64,000 nucleotides of DNA, taken from Phorcus lineatus (taxonomy: Eukaryota > Mollusca > Gastropoda > Trochida > Trochidae). The notes under the pieces are model-generated. The model did no database searches. It saw only the letters and a program-made list of their open reading frames with translations, and had not been told where the DNA came from. Numbering within the stretch: the first letter of the stretch is position 1; the number at the start of each line of letters is the position of its first letter. Positions 20,201 through 30,800 of the stretch are shown one piece after another. Location of the stretch: assembly GCA_921293015.1 (NCBI GenBank), contig OV121081.1:75843022-75907021 (forward strand). Direction: 5' to 3'. A program made the position numbers and the translations under genes.

Positions 20201-23200
20201 TCTTTCATTCTTTGCGTAACATTATTAAAAGAATTTGAATGAAAATTAACATTTTGACTCTACCATCCCCATATATATATCCCCATATCGAATCGTATTT
20301 AATAAATGGAATGTTTGATACCCAATCCGTCTTTCCTCCGGCTCTTATCATACGAACTAATCATAACGTAACATTGCTTTGGATATCTATAAGAGGGTAT
20401 TTGTAAAAGACTCATCCAAAATGTTATTGTTCTTGCTTCAGCAAAAATGTGAATCGGAAATCTTCCGCATTCTCCGTATACCATATTACTAGGGCCCTTT
20501 GCCTTCACTTCTAGAATTTTTATAAGCAATTTTTTTCATATCTGCCACATAGTAAGAGCATGATTCATTTTGAAAGAAAACACATTTTTCTGCCGGTTTT
20601 TAGCATTAAATTCCATTTGACTATCGGAATGTCAGAATGCAGGGATATATATAATATAGGAATAAATTCAAAATCAGTTGCTCAAATGTGTCCTATGATG
20701 TGAGTTATGACTTACATCTTCGTTTTCAGGAGCTGTTATCATCATCTCTATTAGCTGAATACAACCGTTTAAATAATACAAATATATCACGCTTCTGCAA
20801 GACGAATCTCTAATGTGTGTTATAGTGGGAGATGTCCTTGCTATATCGCCAACAGTTATGGAAAGTCTACAATTAATGAAAGTTTGCAAGTTCTTCATGC
20901 CTAACACACACACACACACACAAGAAAAAGCATTCATTTTTTCATTTTCATTGTGCTTCTTAATGACATTAAAGAGTTACAAGTTCAGAAGTTAGGGGAC
21001 AGATGTTTTAACCCTACAATTACTGTTCTTCGTGATCTTCATCACGGTTCTACTGAAGATGTAAAATGCAAGTTTAAAAATGTCGAATATCGGAAAATGG
21101 AACATACGACTAGCAATTGATTGCTGTAATTTAGTTCGTCGTTGTTGTGTCTCGGTGGTACTGAGCGTCGTAGTTGACAGGTTTTGATTGGGTCTATTTG
21201 GGGAAATGTCGCAAAATCGCCTTACTCCTTCATTACCATTATTTGAAACAAGTTCTCACCACACCAAGTAAACAACAATTTCTTAAATTTTCCACCTGTC
21301 ATAGTTTAAAATAGTGCACGAAGCCTTCCACTATATTGTTTATATTTCCAGGTGGGCGGGGCTATCGCTCCGCTGCAAACATTATGATGTTTAGCAATAT
21401 CCCTTTGCAACAAAAAATATATGTGGCGATATTCCGAGTTCTAATTTTATTTGCATTCTAGATGCTTGTCTTCAATATGTCGTGGCTATAGAGCGAGAAT
21501 GAAGTGAATTTGTGATCGCTATGCATAAAATTGCCTTGTCCTCCATCTTGGATCGCTGCTCTGCGCAGCGCCATTATACAGCCAGTGCCATGGCCTCACT
21601 GTAGCGCAAGCGGAACGAGGCCAGGGAACCAGGTTGCTAGGTGCCAGGAACGATCCAATGTTTCGATTGACCTATTTTTAAATGACTTTTGTTGTAAAAT
21701 CGCAATTTTGATGAGTCCCTTCGCTTTGAATTGAAAAACAAATGTTCAGAAAAAATCAATTTAAAAGAAAATACAATCAGGTCATCACAGCTAAACCGGA
21801 TATGCATGATGAACACCTCGGCATGTTCATATATATAGGTATAGGTTATTGTTTGTCCGTGTTTCTGGAGGTCAGGTACAGATATTTGTCTTTCCATGTT
21901 TCAGTCTGACGGGTACAAATTAATGTGCTTCTGTGTGTCAGGTATAGATTATTGTTGTTTCTGTGTGTCAGGTATAGCTTATTGTTGTTTCTGTGTGTCA
22001 GGTATAGCTTATTGTTGTTTCTGTGTGTCAGATATAGATTATTGTTTTTCCGTGTTTTTCTATGTCAGGTATAGATTAGTGTGTTTCAATGTTTCTGTGT
22101 GTAAGGTATAGATTGTTTTTTTATTTGTTTTCTGTGTGTCAGGGATAGATTGTTGTTTCTATGTGTCAGATACATATTACTGTTGTTCCGTGTTTCTATA
22201 TTTCAGGTAAAGAATAGTGTGCTCAATGTTGCTGTGTGTCAGGTATAGATTATTGTTTTTCCGTGTTTCTGTGTGTCAGGTATAGATTATTGTTTTTGTG
22301 TGTCGGGTATAGATTATTGTTTTTCCGTGTTTTTGTGTGTCAGGTTTAGATTATTATTTTTCCGTATTTCTGTTTGTCAGGTATAGATTAGTGTGTTTCA
22401 ATGTTTCTGTGTGTAAGGTATAGATTGTCTTTTCTTTGTTTTCTGTGTGTCAGGTATAGATTGTTGTTTCTGTGTGTCAGTTATGTATTATTATTATTCC
22501 GTGTTTCTGTATTTCAGGTAAAGAATAGTGTATTTAATGTTGCTGTGTGTCAGGTATAGATTATTGTTTTTCCGTGTTTCTGTGTGTCAGGTATAGATTA
22601 TTGTTTTTCCGTGTTTCTGTGTGTCGGGTATAGATTATTGTTTTTCCGTGTTTCTGTATGTCAGGTATAGATTATTTTTGTGTCTGTGTGTCAGGTATAG
22701 ATTATTGTTTTTCCGTGTTTCTGTATGTCAGGTATATATTAGTGTTGTTTCTGTGTGTCAGTTATAGATTATTATTTTTCCGTGTTTCTGTGTGTCAGAT
22801 ATAGATTATTGTAGTTCTAGGTTTCTCTGTGACAGGTGTAGATTTTTGTTGATCTGTGTGTCTGTGTGTCAGGTAAAGGTTTCTGTGGTTTCGAATTTCT
22901 ATGTGTTAGGTATAGATTATCCAGGTTCTGTATTGGCGTAGGAATGGTTTTAAGGGTGGGGAGGGGGGTGCTTAAAAATTCCGCCTGGGGCATTTACTGA
23001 GTTGGGGGTTTTATAGGGAGGAGGGTGCACGCGGAGGATGCATTCATTTTGTCCGTGTGTGAGTCATAGAAATAACGCATTTTGAAGCTTTTGTTTCAAA
23101 GCTTTAATAATTGAATCATAGTTTTTATTCAGTAAACGATCTTAAAGCACTTAGCTTCAAGTAATCATACATTACATAAACATTCATCACGTTGTATCTT

Positions 23201-25481
23201 GTAACATGTCAGACAATGGCCTTTTAAAAAGCTTTCTTTACGTAACATTAGGTTGCAGCTACATCACAAAGTGCATCCATCTTAAGAATAATATTTCTCA
23301 TGTTTTACTCTAAAATAGTACCAATAAATGCAAGATAATATATGCCAGCATAGAACAAAGAATGGAACATAATGATGCTTAGCTGTCAATGGAACACAAA
23401 TTGTCATCTATTCTAAGATACAACATTTACAATGAAAACTTAAATCTTTTTAAATGTTTCTCACAGAGCTAGAAATTCCGTTAATGTCATTCTCAAATCC
23501 AGCAAAAGACTAATCCAATCCTCACTGCATATCAGAGTTCGACTTTAATCAAAGGTCCCAAAGAATCAGTGATCAGTGCATCCCAGCTAACATGTGATGC
23601 CTTAAAGTTTACATAACCACAAACATATTTCACTATTTTCTTTGGAACATATGAATGTCTGATTACAATATTGTATAGTGCGTCAAAGTTCGCTACTCAA
23701 ATATGTTCAGTTTGGTAATGAAAGAAGTTTTTGAATGCCACTTTTGATAGTGACGTCATAAACAGAATCATTGCCTCGTGATCTATACATCTATCGTAAC
23801 AATATCACATGAAAAAACAATAATTAACGATTTTATGAGAATGTTTTCCACTCAGTTAGATAAATCATTTGACAATGTAACACTATTAAGCGTTTGGTGT
23901 AAGAAAGATATCTACATAAATGGTAATTAAACAATTATTTAAGGCGGTATTTCAGTTGAAATAATGATGCACCACTCTGTACAGTCTGTTTATTACGTCA
24001 CAGCTGCATGAAGTTTATGGCCCCTAGTCCAGGTGGGTTTTTCACAGCCGATAATCACGCTGTCTAAATGAAAGGCTATTTAAAGGTGTTTATTGGACAA
24101 ATTTAAAAAATCACGCCCAGTTCTTATTCCTTTGAAAAATCTTTGAACGAAAATGGAAAAGTGACAAAGTCAAGGTTAGCGGTTGTTTAATGAGTTTTCT
24201 TGGAGGTTGTTATAAGCATTTATTCTCTGTAGGTCCACCATTTTGAAATATCACTTTCGGGAACTGACAAAGACATTACACGTTTATTTATATTCAGTAA
24301 TGGACAAATCCTTTAAAAAAACCAAGTTAAAGATCAATAACTCCAGAACGCTTTGAATGTCTTTGTTAAATACCAAAAATAGACTTATAAAGCCAAACAC
24401 ATTTTAATTAGTGTTGAATTCGCATTAAATGGTCGTTGTGTTTCAATATTTGGACCGCCTTATTTCTCGCCCCCATATGCACACTAGGTTCAAATTACCA
24501 GTTGCACACTTTAATAGCTCCAGATAGTAATTCTAAAGTATCACAGGCGCAGATATATTAAATAAATAACAGTTCGATTGATAATGTTCGTCATGTATCC
24601 GTTATAGGGAACCATGGAAAGCATCAATAGTAAATAGTAACTTCAAATAATTTCATACCGCTCTAAAGTTCCAAATTTAGAATGACCCAATTCCTACTTT
24701 TGGTTTGAACATGCACATGAAAGTAATTGTTGCCTTATTAACCTTCAATGGGTTTCTCTATTTGGATGATAAATAGACATACTTGTTCATACGCAAAACC
24801 TTTGCTTAATTTTATAATTCACTTTCATTTTCTGTCATTATTATGCTTACCTTTGAAATGGCATGCCACTGTCATCTGTTCCTACGCCTATGTTCTGTGT
24901 TTCCGTGTGTCCATTTATGGTTTTTGCGGTTCCGTGTTTGCGTATGTCAGATATTGATTAATTAGGTCCCGTGTTTCCGTGTGTCACGTATAGATTATTG
25001 CGTACTCCCTCGTGTCATAAGGCTTCGTGTTGCTGTGTGTTATATTCCAGTTTATTGTATCTTGTTTCTTTGTTTCAGTTATAGGAGTCTGCGGTCCTAT
25101 TGAAGACGACCTATTGTGCAACGAGAACCAAGACTGCGTCGCGACCTACCAGTGCGTCTGTAAACCTGGCTTCACTGGCGAAAATTGCGAAGGTATTCTG
25201 TATTCCATCATTTACCAATGCAATCCATATTTTCAATTGAGCACTAAAGATTTAACTTAAAACATAAGATTTTGTTTCCGTAGTAGATCTCAAAAACTAT
25301 AAAACCTACGTTAATGAAACGTGGTATATATATATCAATTAACATGCGTAGATGTACCTTTTTTAAGTTCTTTGATTTGAACTTGAATAATCATTACATT
25401 GCAGAGGAGTGCCTTGAAATAACTACGCCAACGCCTGAAATAACTACGCCAACGCCTGAAATAACTACGCAGGCAGGTTAA
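14244..25481 (+). CDS. Gene B: small secreted protein with Asp-rich segments and two EGF domains
   Basis: Exons 14244-14304, 15378-15497, 18404-18550, 25079-25192 and 25405-25481 (TAA 25479-25481). All junctions are phase 1 with AG/GT borders, giving 172 aa. Exon 1 is a signal peptide (MANIVNALLLISIFCIAQGV). Exon 2, inferred from its open phase 1-1 frame and splice borders only, gives a dibasic KR site and Asp clusters (GDDDF, YGDDDDGYDGD). Exon 3 is an EGF domain with an Asp-rich insert (DDDDNDDDD) between its third and fourth cysteines, coded by GAT repeats. Exon 4 is a second EGF domain. Exon 5 ends with TTPTPEI repeats, a mucin-like tail that could be O-glycosylated. No membrane anchor is seen. 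Asp-rich secreted proteins are common in biomineral matrices, but that function is only a guess. Exon 2 is the least certain exon. Confidence 0.78.
14665..15098. repeat. 33-bp minisatellite in gene B intron 1, about 13 copies
   Basis: Unit TCAGAAGTAGAAGTTCATAT followed by GTTTATTGTGTAC. The 33-bp length keeps one frame open for 159 codons (repeating SEVEVHMFIVY), which is a by-product of the period and not a gene. Each unit contains an ACTCAG that could mimic a splice acceptor. Confidence 0.95.
15498..17159 (+). other. Gene B intron, no further feature
   Basis: Intronic AT-rich sequence between the proposed Asp-rich exon and the LINE relic. No EGF-like cysteine pattern or clear repeat. Confidence 0.5.
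17160..18060 (+). mobile_element. Degraded CR1-like LINE relic in gene B intron
   Basis: Plus-strand fragments of a non-LTR element. The endonuclease C-terminus is at about 17174-17290 (LDWVV..., MSDHFLVFV with the catalytic SDH). The linker follows at about 17740-17790 (DSPEELADSFSGFFLKKI), then the start of RT (SGRFPSIFWSADMKPL) at about 17950-18000. The next readable piece (LNWFSYLKDRDQFIVI) belongs much further into RT, so the RT core is deleted. Several stops and frame changes are present. The wording differs from the LINE at 3065, so it is a separate lineage. Confidence 0.75.
18462..18504 (+). repeat. GAT trinucleotide repeat inside a coding exon
   Basis: Nine GAT/AAT codons in a row within EGF exon 3 of gene B encode an Asp run. 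The run is in frame and lies in the loop between the third and fourth cysteines, so its length can vary without breaking the fold. Confidence 0.9.
18551..19237 (+). other. Gene B intron, left of the TIR element
   Basis: No coding exon is supported. A Cys-containing stretch after an AG at about 18953 was considered and rejected. Confidence 0.5.
19247..21636. mobile_element. 2.4-kb element with long terminal inverted repeats (non-autonomous)
   Basis: The left arm (19247 to about 19797) and right arm (about 21095 to 21636) are inverted copies roughly 550 bp long with only scattered differences. The tips are CAACCTGGTTCCCTGGCCTC. The element is flanked by CTAGGTCC (19238-19245) and CTAGGTGCC (21637-21645), which look like an 8-9 bp target-site duplication. 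The loop of about 1.3 kb has no transposase frame and contains a CA microsatellite. It is a foldback-type or large MITE-like DNA element; the superfamily is not assigned. The high arm identity suggests recent insertion or gene conversion between arms. Confidence 0.82.
20904..20922. repeat. (CA)n microsatellite
   Basis: About nine CA units in the loop of the TIR element. Confidence 0.9.
21830..22930. repeat. Minisatellite of about 37 bp in gene B intron 3, about 28 copies
   Basis: Consensus CCGTGTTTCTGTGTGTCAGG followed by TATAGATTATTGTTTTT, with many variant units. Each unit carries a pyrimidine-rich TTTCTGTGTGTCAG followed by GTATAG, which resembles the acceptor of the EGF exon at 25079. 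Related units reappear at about 24880-25078, directly against that exon. Confidence 0.93.
22931..24879 (+). other. Gene B intron between the two parts of the minisatellite
   Basis: About 2 kb of AT-rich intron without a supported exon or recognised mobile element. It separates two blocks of the same 37-bp repeat and may be an insertion, but its ends are not defined. Confidence 0.45.
24880..25078. repeat. Second block of the 37-bp minisatellite, reaching the splice acceptor
   Basis: Diverged units (CCGTGTTTCCGTGTGTCACG and TATAGATTATTG) run up to TTGTTTCTTTGTTTCAG, the acceptor of the EGF exon at 25079. The exon opens with TTATAGGAG, which aligns to GTATAGATT of the repeat unit. Confidence 0.75.
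25193..25404 (+). other. Last intron of gene B
   Basis: A 212-bp intron with a GTATTC donor and TTGCAG acceptor. It contains a short TA run; nothing else is seen. Confidence 0.7.
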
Positions 25482-25699
25482 CCGTTTATATCCAGCCATC
25501 TTCAATACACGCAAGTGTCAACGCAATGTGGTGTTCGAGTAATTAAAGCACGTTCTCGTTGATCCTGTTAGTGTCAATTGTAATGATGCACCGTAGTTAT
25601 CTGTCTCTGGTCATCGTAGGTTATATACCTAAATTTTAGAATTGTTTTTTCATCATTATTTATAATTCAAAATACCGAGATATCATTTGTAAGACATAT

Positions 25700-25705
25700 A
25701 AATAA
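25700..25705 (+). terminator. Polyadenylation signal of gene B
   Basis: AATAAA within CATATAAATAAAAGCG (about 25697-25712), roughly 220 nt after the stop codon. It is the first canonical hexamer downstream. Confidence 0.6.
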
Positions 25706-26439
25706 AAGCGTTATCTTATAGCTTTTATCGTTTTGATATTAGATTTTGATAAATGCCCTGAAATCCTTAATTACATTACATCACAATCTTACGACGTCAA
25801 ATAATGACATCACAATGTTATTGTGTCGTATACAAGACGACGTCACAATGTTAACGTTTTGAAACGTGATGCAAATCAATTTTAAGTGAGGTGGTAATCT
25901 CGCCCTCGTGTTCTCTGTTATAAAAATTTCAACTTTAAAATTGGTAATGAAAGAAAAAATATCCTTTCATCAACTTGTATTGGATATAAGAAGCACAGGC
26001 GAGATTTTCTATAACAAATAAAGAAGTTGATATCCAGAAAATCTTGACTTACTGTATATCACTTGTATTTGGATATCACTTCTAAATGCCCTTCAAAGTC
26101 AAGGTGAGACAATATGTCTTTTATAACTTTTACAAAACGAGCGCAAATTTATGTTTTATATAGTACTACTTTTGGAAACAGTCGTATGGGAATTAATGGC
26201 ACTGTGAGCAGTGTTTGATTCTGAGTGGCATTGCAGCGAAGTCGAGAGAATTTAATGATGTAAAATGGCTTTGTGTTATTGTCTAGTATCAATCTCATGA
26301 TGTCAAGAGGCATTGTGATACTGGTGTCGTGCGACGATGATATAATGTCGGGTGACAATCACATGGTGTCAAATAGTAATTTAATAAATTTGAGCAGAAA
26401 TGTCCCTATGGCAAATGGCAATGTCATGACGACGGCAGA

Positions 26440-26755
26440 AAATGTTATGATTGGCGAATGGCAGTGCCATGATGTCGAGTGGAACGTTACGAATGGGAAT
26501 GGCAATATCATGATGTCGAGTGGAACGTTACGAATGGGAATGGCAGTGCCATGATGTCGAGTGGAACGTTACGAATGGGAATGGCAGTGCCATGATGTCG
26601 AGTGGAAAGTTACGAATGGGAATGGCAATACCATGATGTCGAATTGGAATGGCTATACCATGATGTCGAATTGGAATGGCTATACCATGATGTCGAATTG
26701 GAATGGCTATACCATGATGTCGAATTGGAATGGCTATACCATGATGTCGAGTTCG
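26440..26755. repeat. Composite minisatellite (41-bp and 27-bp units)
   Basis: Four or so 41-bp units (ACGAATGGGAATGGCAGTGC then CATGATGTCGAGTGGAACGTT) are followed by five 27-bp units (GAATTGGAATGGCTATACCA then TGATGTC). The two unit types share GGAATGGC and CATGATGTC, so the short type derives from the long one. Open frames across it are artefacts of the periods. Confidence 0.93.
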
Positions 26756-27898
26756 ACGAGGGTCTCCACCTGCAACCCTATTGAATAATATACCGCTCGT
26801 TGTGCGAGCATATCAACATATTAAAAAAAGGTGGTGAACCTTCAATGCTTTACTATCATGTACCTTTAAATTGTTTAAGATCTCTATATACAAACATATT
26901 TACACAAGCAAATCAAATGTATTACAAGGCATAACGAAGCTGTTAGATTGATAAGTTATATGTCTCTCTGTAAGGTCACAATCATAATGGGAAATCAATG
27001 ACTAACAGCAGTTTTTCCACACTACACTGTATGAAGAACCAAGCATCACTAGATTGTTCCTCTCAAATACTTCGAAACAAGTGTCGTTGTTCAGGATTTT
27101 CAAACGAAGTTTATTTCCTTGTCGAACTACTGTTGTATTCCATCTCTTCATTATATCACTCTCTGGTGTATTTTGAGTCTTTACTCCGCTGGGACAACAC
27201 TGCAGGGAACTATTTCCTCAGCAATTTTAACTTCTATATAATGCCACTGCCTGTTTGGATGGTGATTCAGCTTGAGCTATGTTGGCGAATCTTAATGGAA
27301 TGCTATGAATTAATATGAAAATCACGAAACATTGGCATCAATGCTCGTTTGCCACCAAGTCGTTTGCTCGTTTCACAAAAATGGTATTACACATCAGTTC
27401 GTTAAGTATTCTGTAAGAACTTCCATCCGTATGGTAATCTGTCCATGTTCCGTGAGTGTGTTTACATTATGACACAAGCACGTCGATGCCTCCTGTGTTT
27501 CTTGCGCTTCAAAGACACGCAACTATGGATACTTGAAGACACGTGGGTGGGCGTGGAGTCTGAAACAACGGTGGTTTATATATAAGCTGTCATACAGAAC
27601 GTATTTCCATATTTTTTTTAGTTCTACAACAGCATATTATTATATTAAGGGGAATGAATTTACAACATTTACTTACATCAAATTATGAAAGGTCAGAAGT
27701 TTAAGAAAACACATCATTACACATCAATAACTGGAGAAGAAAAGCAAAATATTTTATTATTGTGACGCCATAGTGCTTTGAAGTATAAATGTTACAATAT
27801 ATACATAAATTGCCGTACAAATCACAAATCAATAATAATACCATAATACAAGAAGACAGTATTTATAATAGTATAGTTAAGAGTAAAAAGTTAGAGTT
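26756..27898. other. Intergenic between genes B and C
   Basis: No supported gene. A 106-codon open frame at 26998-27318 has no motif or promoter context. Genes B and C converge here, so the stretch contains their 3' flanks. Confidence 0.5.
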
Positions 27899-30800
27899 TC
27901 AACTGATATGAATACCTGCAGAGGACGGGCTCGTCTTTTTCTCTCGAGTAGTCACTGTAAAATATAATGAGGTAAATGAAAACACATTACTCTTAATTGT
28001 GTCGAGGACGCTGTATACATGTATGTAGCTGAAACTGAAAAGAATCACTATACATGTGCTCATTGATTAAAAAGACCGGACGTGTGTAAGCAAAGTAATG
28101 ATCAATGCTATTAGAAAAATTTACTTACTTACGACAAGAGAAGCGAAAACAGCAGCCACTTTGGGTAATCCAATAAAAACGCTAATACTTTGCTATCAAA
28201 TCGGTTAATTTACACGATTGCTGTCATATATTTTCATCTTGAATTCTCACTTCAGAGTTAATTAAGGTAATTTCACAAGCTGTACACATTACTAGGTTAG
28301 CCGTTTTCATTTGTCCATATTTTCCCGTTTTGTGCACAGCTGACCATATATCTTTTATATCTATAAGCCGGCAGCGGCCGTCTTAACATTTTCAGTGTTG
28401 ATTGCGGGTCCGTTAATAGTTTTTTTTCTATTTCTACCAATCACAGGCCGGTTTACATATAGAAAAAAGCCGGTGATTTAGGTCTCATCGCTTGTTGGTT
28501 TGGGTGAAAGGTCAGTTAACATGACTCCCTATCAAAAGGAAATCAAATGCGAAACGAAGCGAAGTACACGTGTTTCGTTCAGTCTAAATTTCATGAGAAC
28601 TTGCAACTTTTTAATACAATGTAAGACGTTAATCACACACCTGGGACCTTGTAGGAGACCCATCTGTCTGTCTCCTGGAGGTAGGAGTAGCTGGGGGTGA
28701 CGTCACGTCCGGTACCGAGGGAGTGGTCCCACCAGGGGCTGCCCACGTAACGCTGCGGGTGAGAAGGGATGTCACATAGGTGAACATATGTTACAATAAA
28801 ATAACTGAACAGATAATAATTCAAAGCTTATTTTAAAAAATATTTATAACTTAATATCCTAATTACTAATTCCTGTATTCCCAAACATGAAGACACAATC
28901 AGGAGTAATTGGTTTAACCTAATAACCTGAAATGGATAAACTTGACACTCAACAGATATGATCGAACTATCATTTATGGGATATTAGCATAGACGTTTAT
29001 AATTATCATTATCATTATCGTGCACGAGACTACTGAGTTCTTGGGGTGATATTGAGTATAGTATGAAAACTGACATTTTACAACCTCTTAGAAGACAAGC
29101 AATGTCTCACAAAAAGCACCAATTTACAAACACAATAGCCAAGCTGGTTTCATTGAAATGGAATCCCTCGAAGCAGGTATACTGGATACAAACAACCTCT
29201 GTTTCAAGACGAGCAGGTTGTGGGACAGACATACAAAATCTTATTGGTTACAATCAAAGTTAGATATTTCCCACTTGTAACAGATAATACGTGAGAAGTA
29301 ATGACGCAGGTAATCTCTGTAGAGAGGGAAGTGTGCTGTATTTAATGCCCACCTTGTTTTTGTTGGTGGGCTGACTGGGTTTCTCCTCTAACTGCTTAAA
29401 CATCTCCTTCTTCTCTTCCGTCATCTGACCGGTCTCCTCTATCTCTCGCGCAAACGCTTCCAGCTGGTTTTCATCGGATTCTCTGTAGCAAACTGAAATT
29501 TAATGGTTTAATTGTTAAATTAAATATATTTTCTCGAATGTATCGATGTTTAGATCATATCAAAGGTGGATATACAGAATGAAACATTTTTACAATTCCT
29601 TTAAAGGTTAAGGAGTCTTTGAAGGACATATTTATTTACATGGATAACCAACTGTTTCTAACTCACAACGACTTTGATCTGTAAAAATAAGCACGATGCA
29701 ATATATGCACCGAATACCTACATTTGAAATTGTCCAAGGAAAACAAAAACAAATTTGCATATTGCATATTTCAAACTTTCAGATAAACCTTAATAGACAG
29801 AATTTTTGGATACACGACAACAGAAGGGCATATTGTAGCAGAAATAGCTTTTGCAACAGAGGCAAACAAAAATCCGGTTCCTTCTGTGTGAACAAATCAC
29901 GCAGAGAGAAAACTAGTTTTCTTCTTGTCTCTGTTGCGGTACCCATTTGCGCTATCAGCAGCTTGTGATTGGTTCCTACCTGCGAGAAACATGTCTGTGA
30001 TGACGGAGAAATGTAGAAGGGACAGATAGCACCCCCCGGATCTCTCCGCCAGCTCCTCGTAGAAGGGGCGCACTTGGGAGTTGCTGAACGCCTGCACTCC
30101 GTAAACCTGTTGAAGATCACTACGTACTTAAAATAATATAAAGGACGATAAAAAAATTCAAAAACAGTATAATTCCTTTTTAGGGCAATTTTATCAACTT
30201 CCAAAAATCAAGAACGACAACTTATAATCCTCCTGATCAAGGATATCATACCGCTTATTTGTTAAATTTGTTTAAATTCTATAAAGGTTTAATGAAATAA
30301 ACAGAAATAAAACATCAAACCTATTTTACGTAAAAATATCACATATCTTCTTCTAAGGTCAAGAAATATTTCAATTAAATAAAATTAAGCATTTAAATAG
30401 TCGTTCGCCAAGGAAAATTATCTACATAATATAAAAAAAAGCCTGAGAAACGATGAAGTATGAATCCCTAAAAATAGCTCACTGGTGATGATTTGTTTAC
30501 AGATTTTATGAGCGCTTCCCATAATAGTGAAATCTGGTGTATCAACTGCTCTCACCTTGACACCCATACCGGTCAGAACATCGAGCTCCTCGTGCCAGTC
30601 CACGTGCTGGTCAGTGTAGCTGGGTGGGTGGGGCACCTCGTCCCCGATGACCACCAGAGCTTTGGCTGAGTCTTCTGACCAGTCCAGCTGTTGGGCCTTT
30701 CGCAGAGACCACTCATAGCACTGCATTGGGGATAAATAATATGCAGAGGTTCAAACAATATAAATATCTCTTTTATGTTTAATTATTCCAAGTAAAATAC

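Noticed and set aside
21896-22111. Open frame of repeating CFCVSGI
   Set aside because: Encoded by the 37-bp minisatellite; coding potential is an accident of a few units.
26273-26788. Overlapping open frames rich in NGNxMM and YHDVEW
   Set aside because: Products of 41- and 27-bp tandem units; no promoter, splice or homology support.
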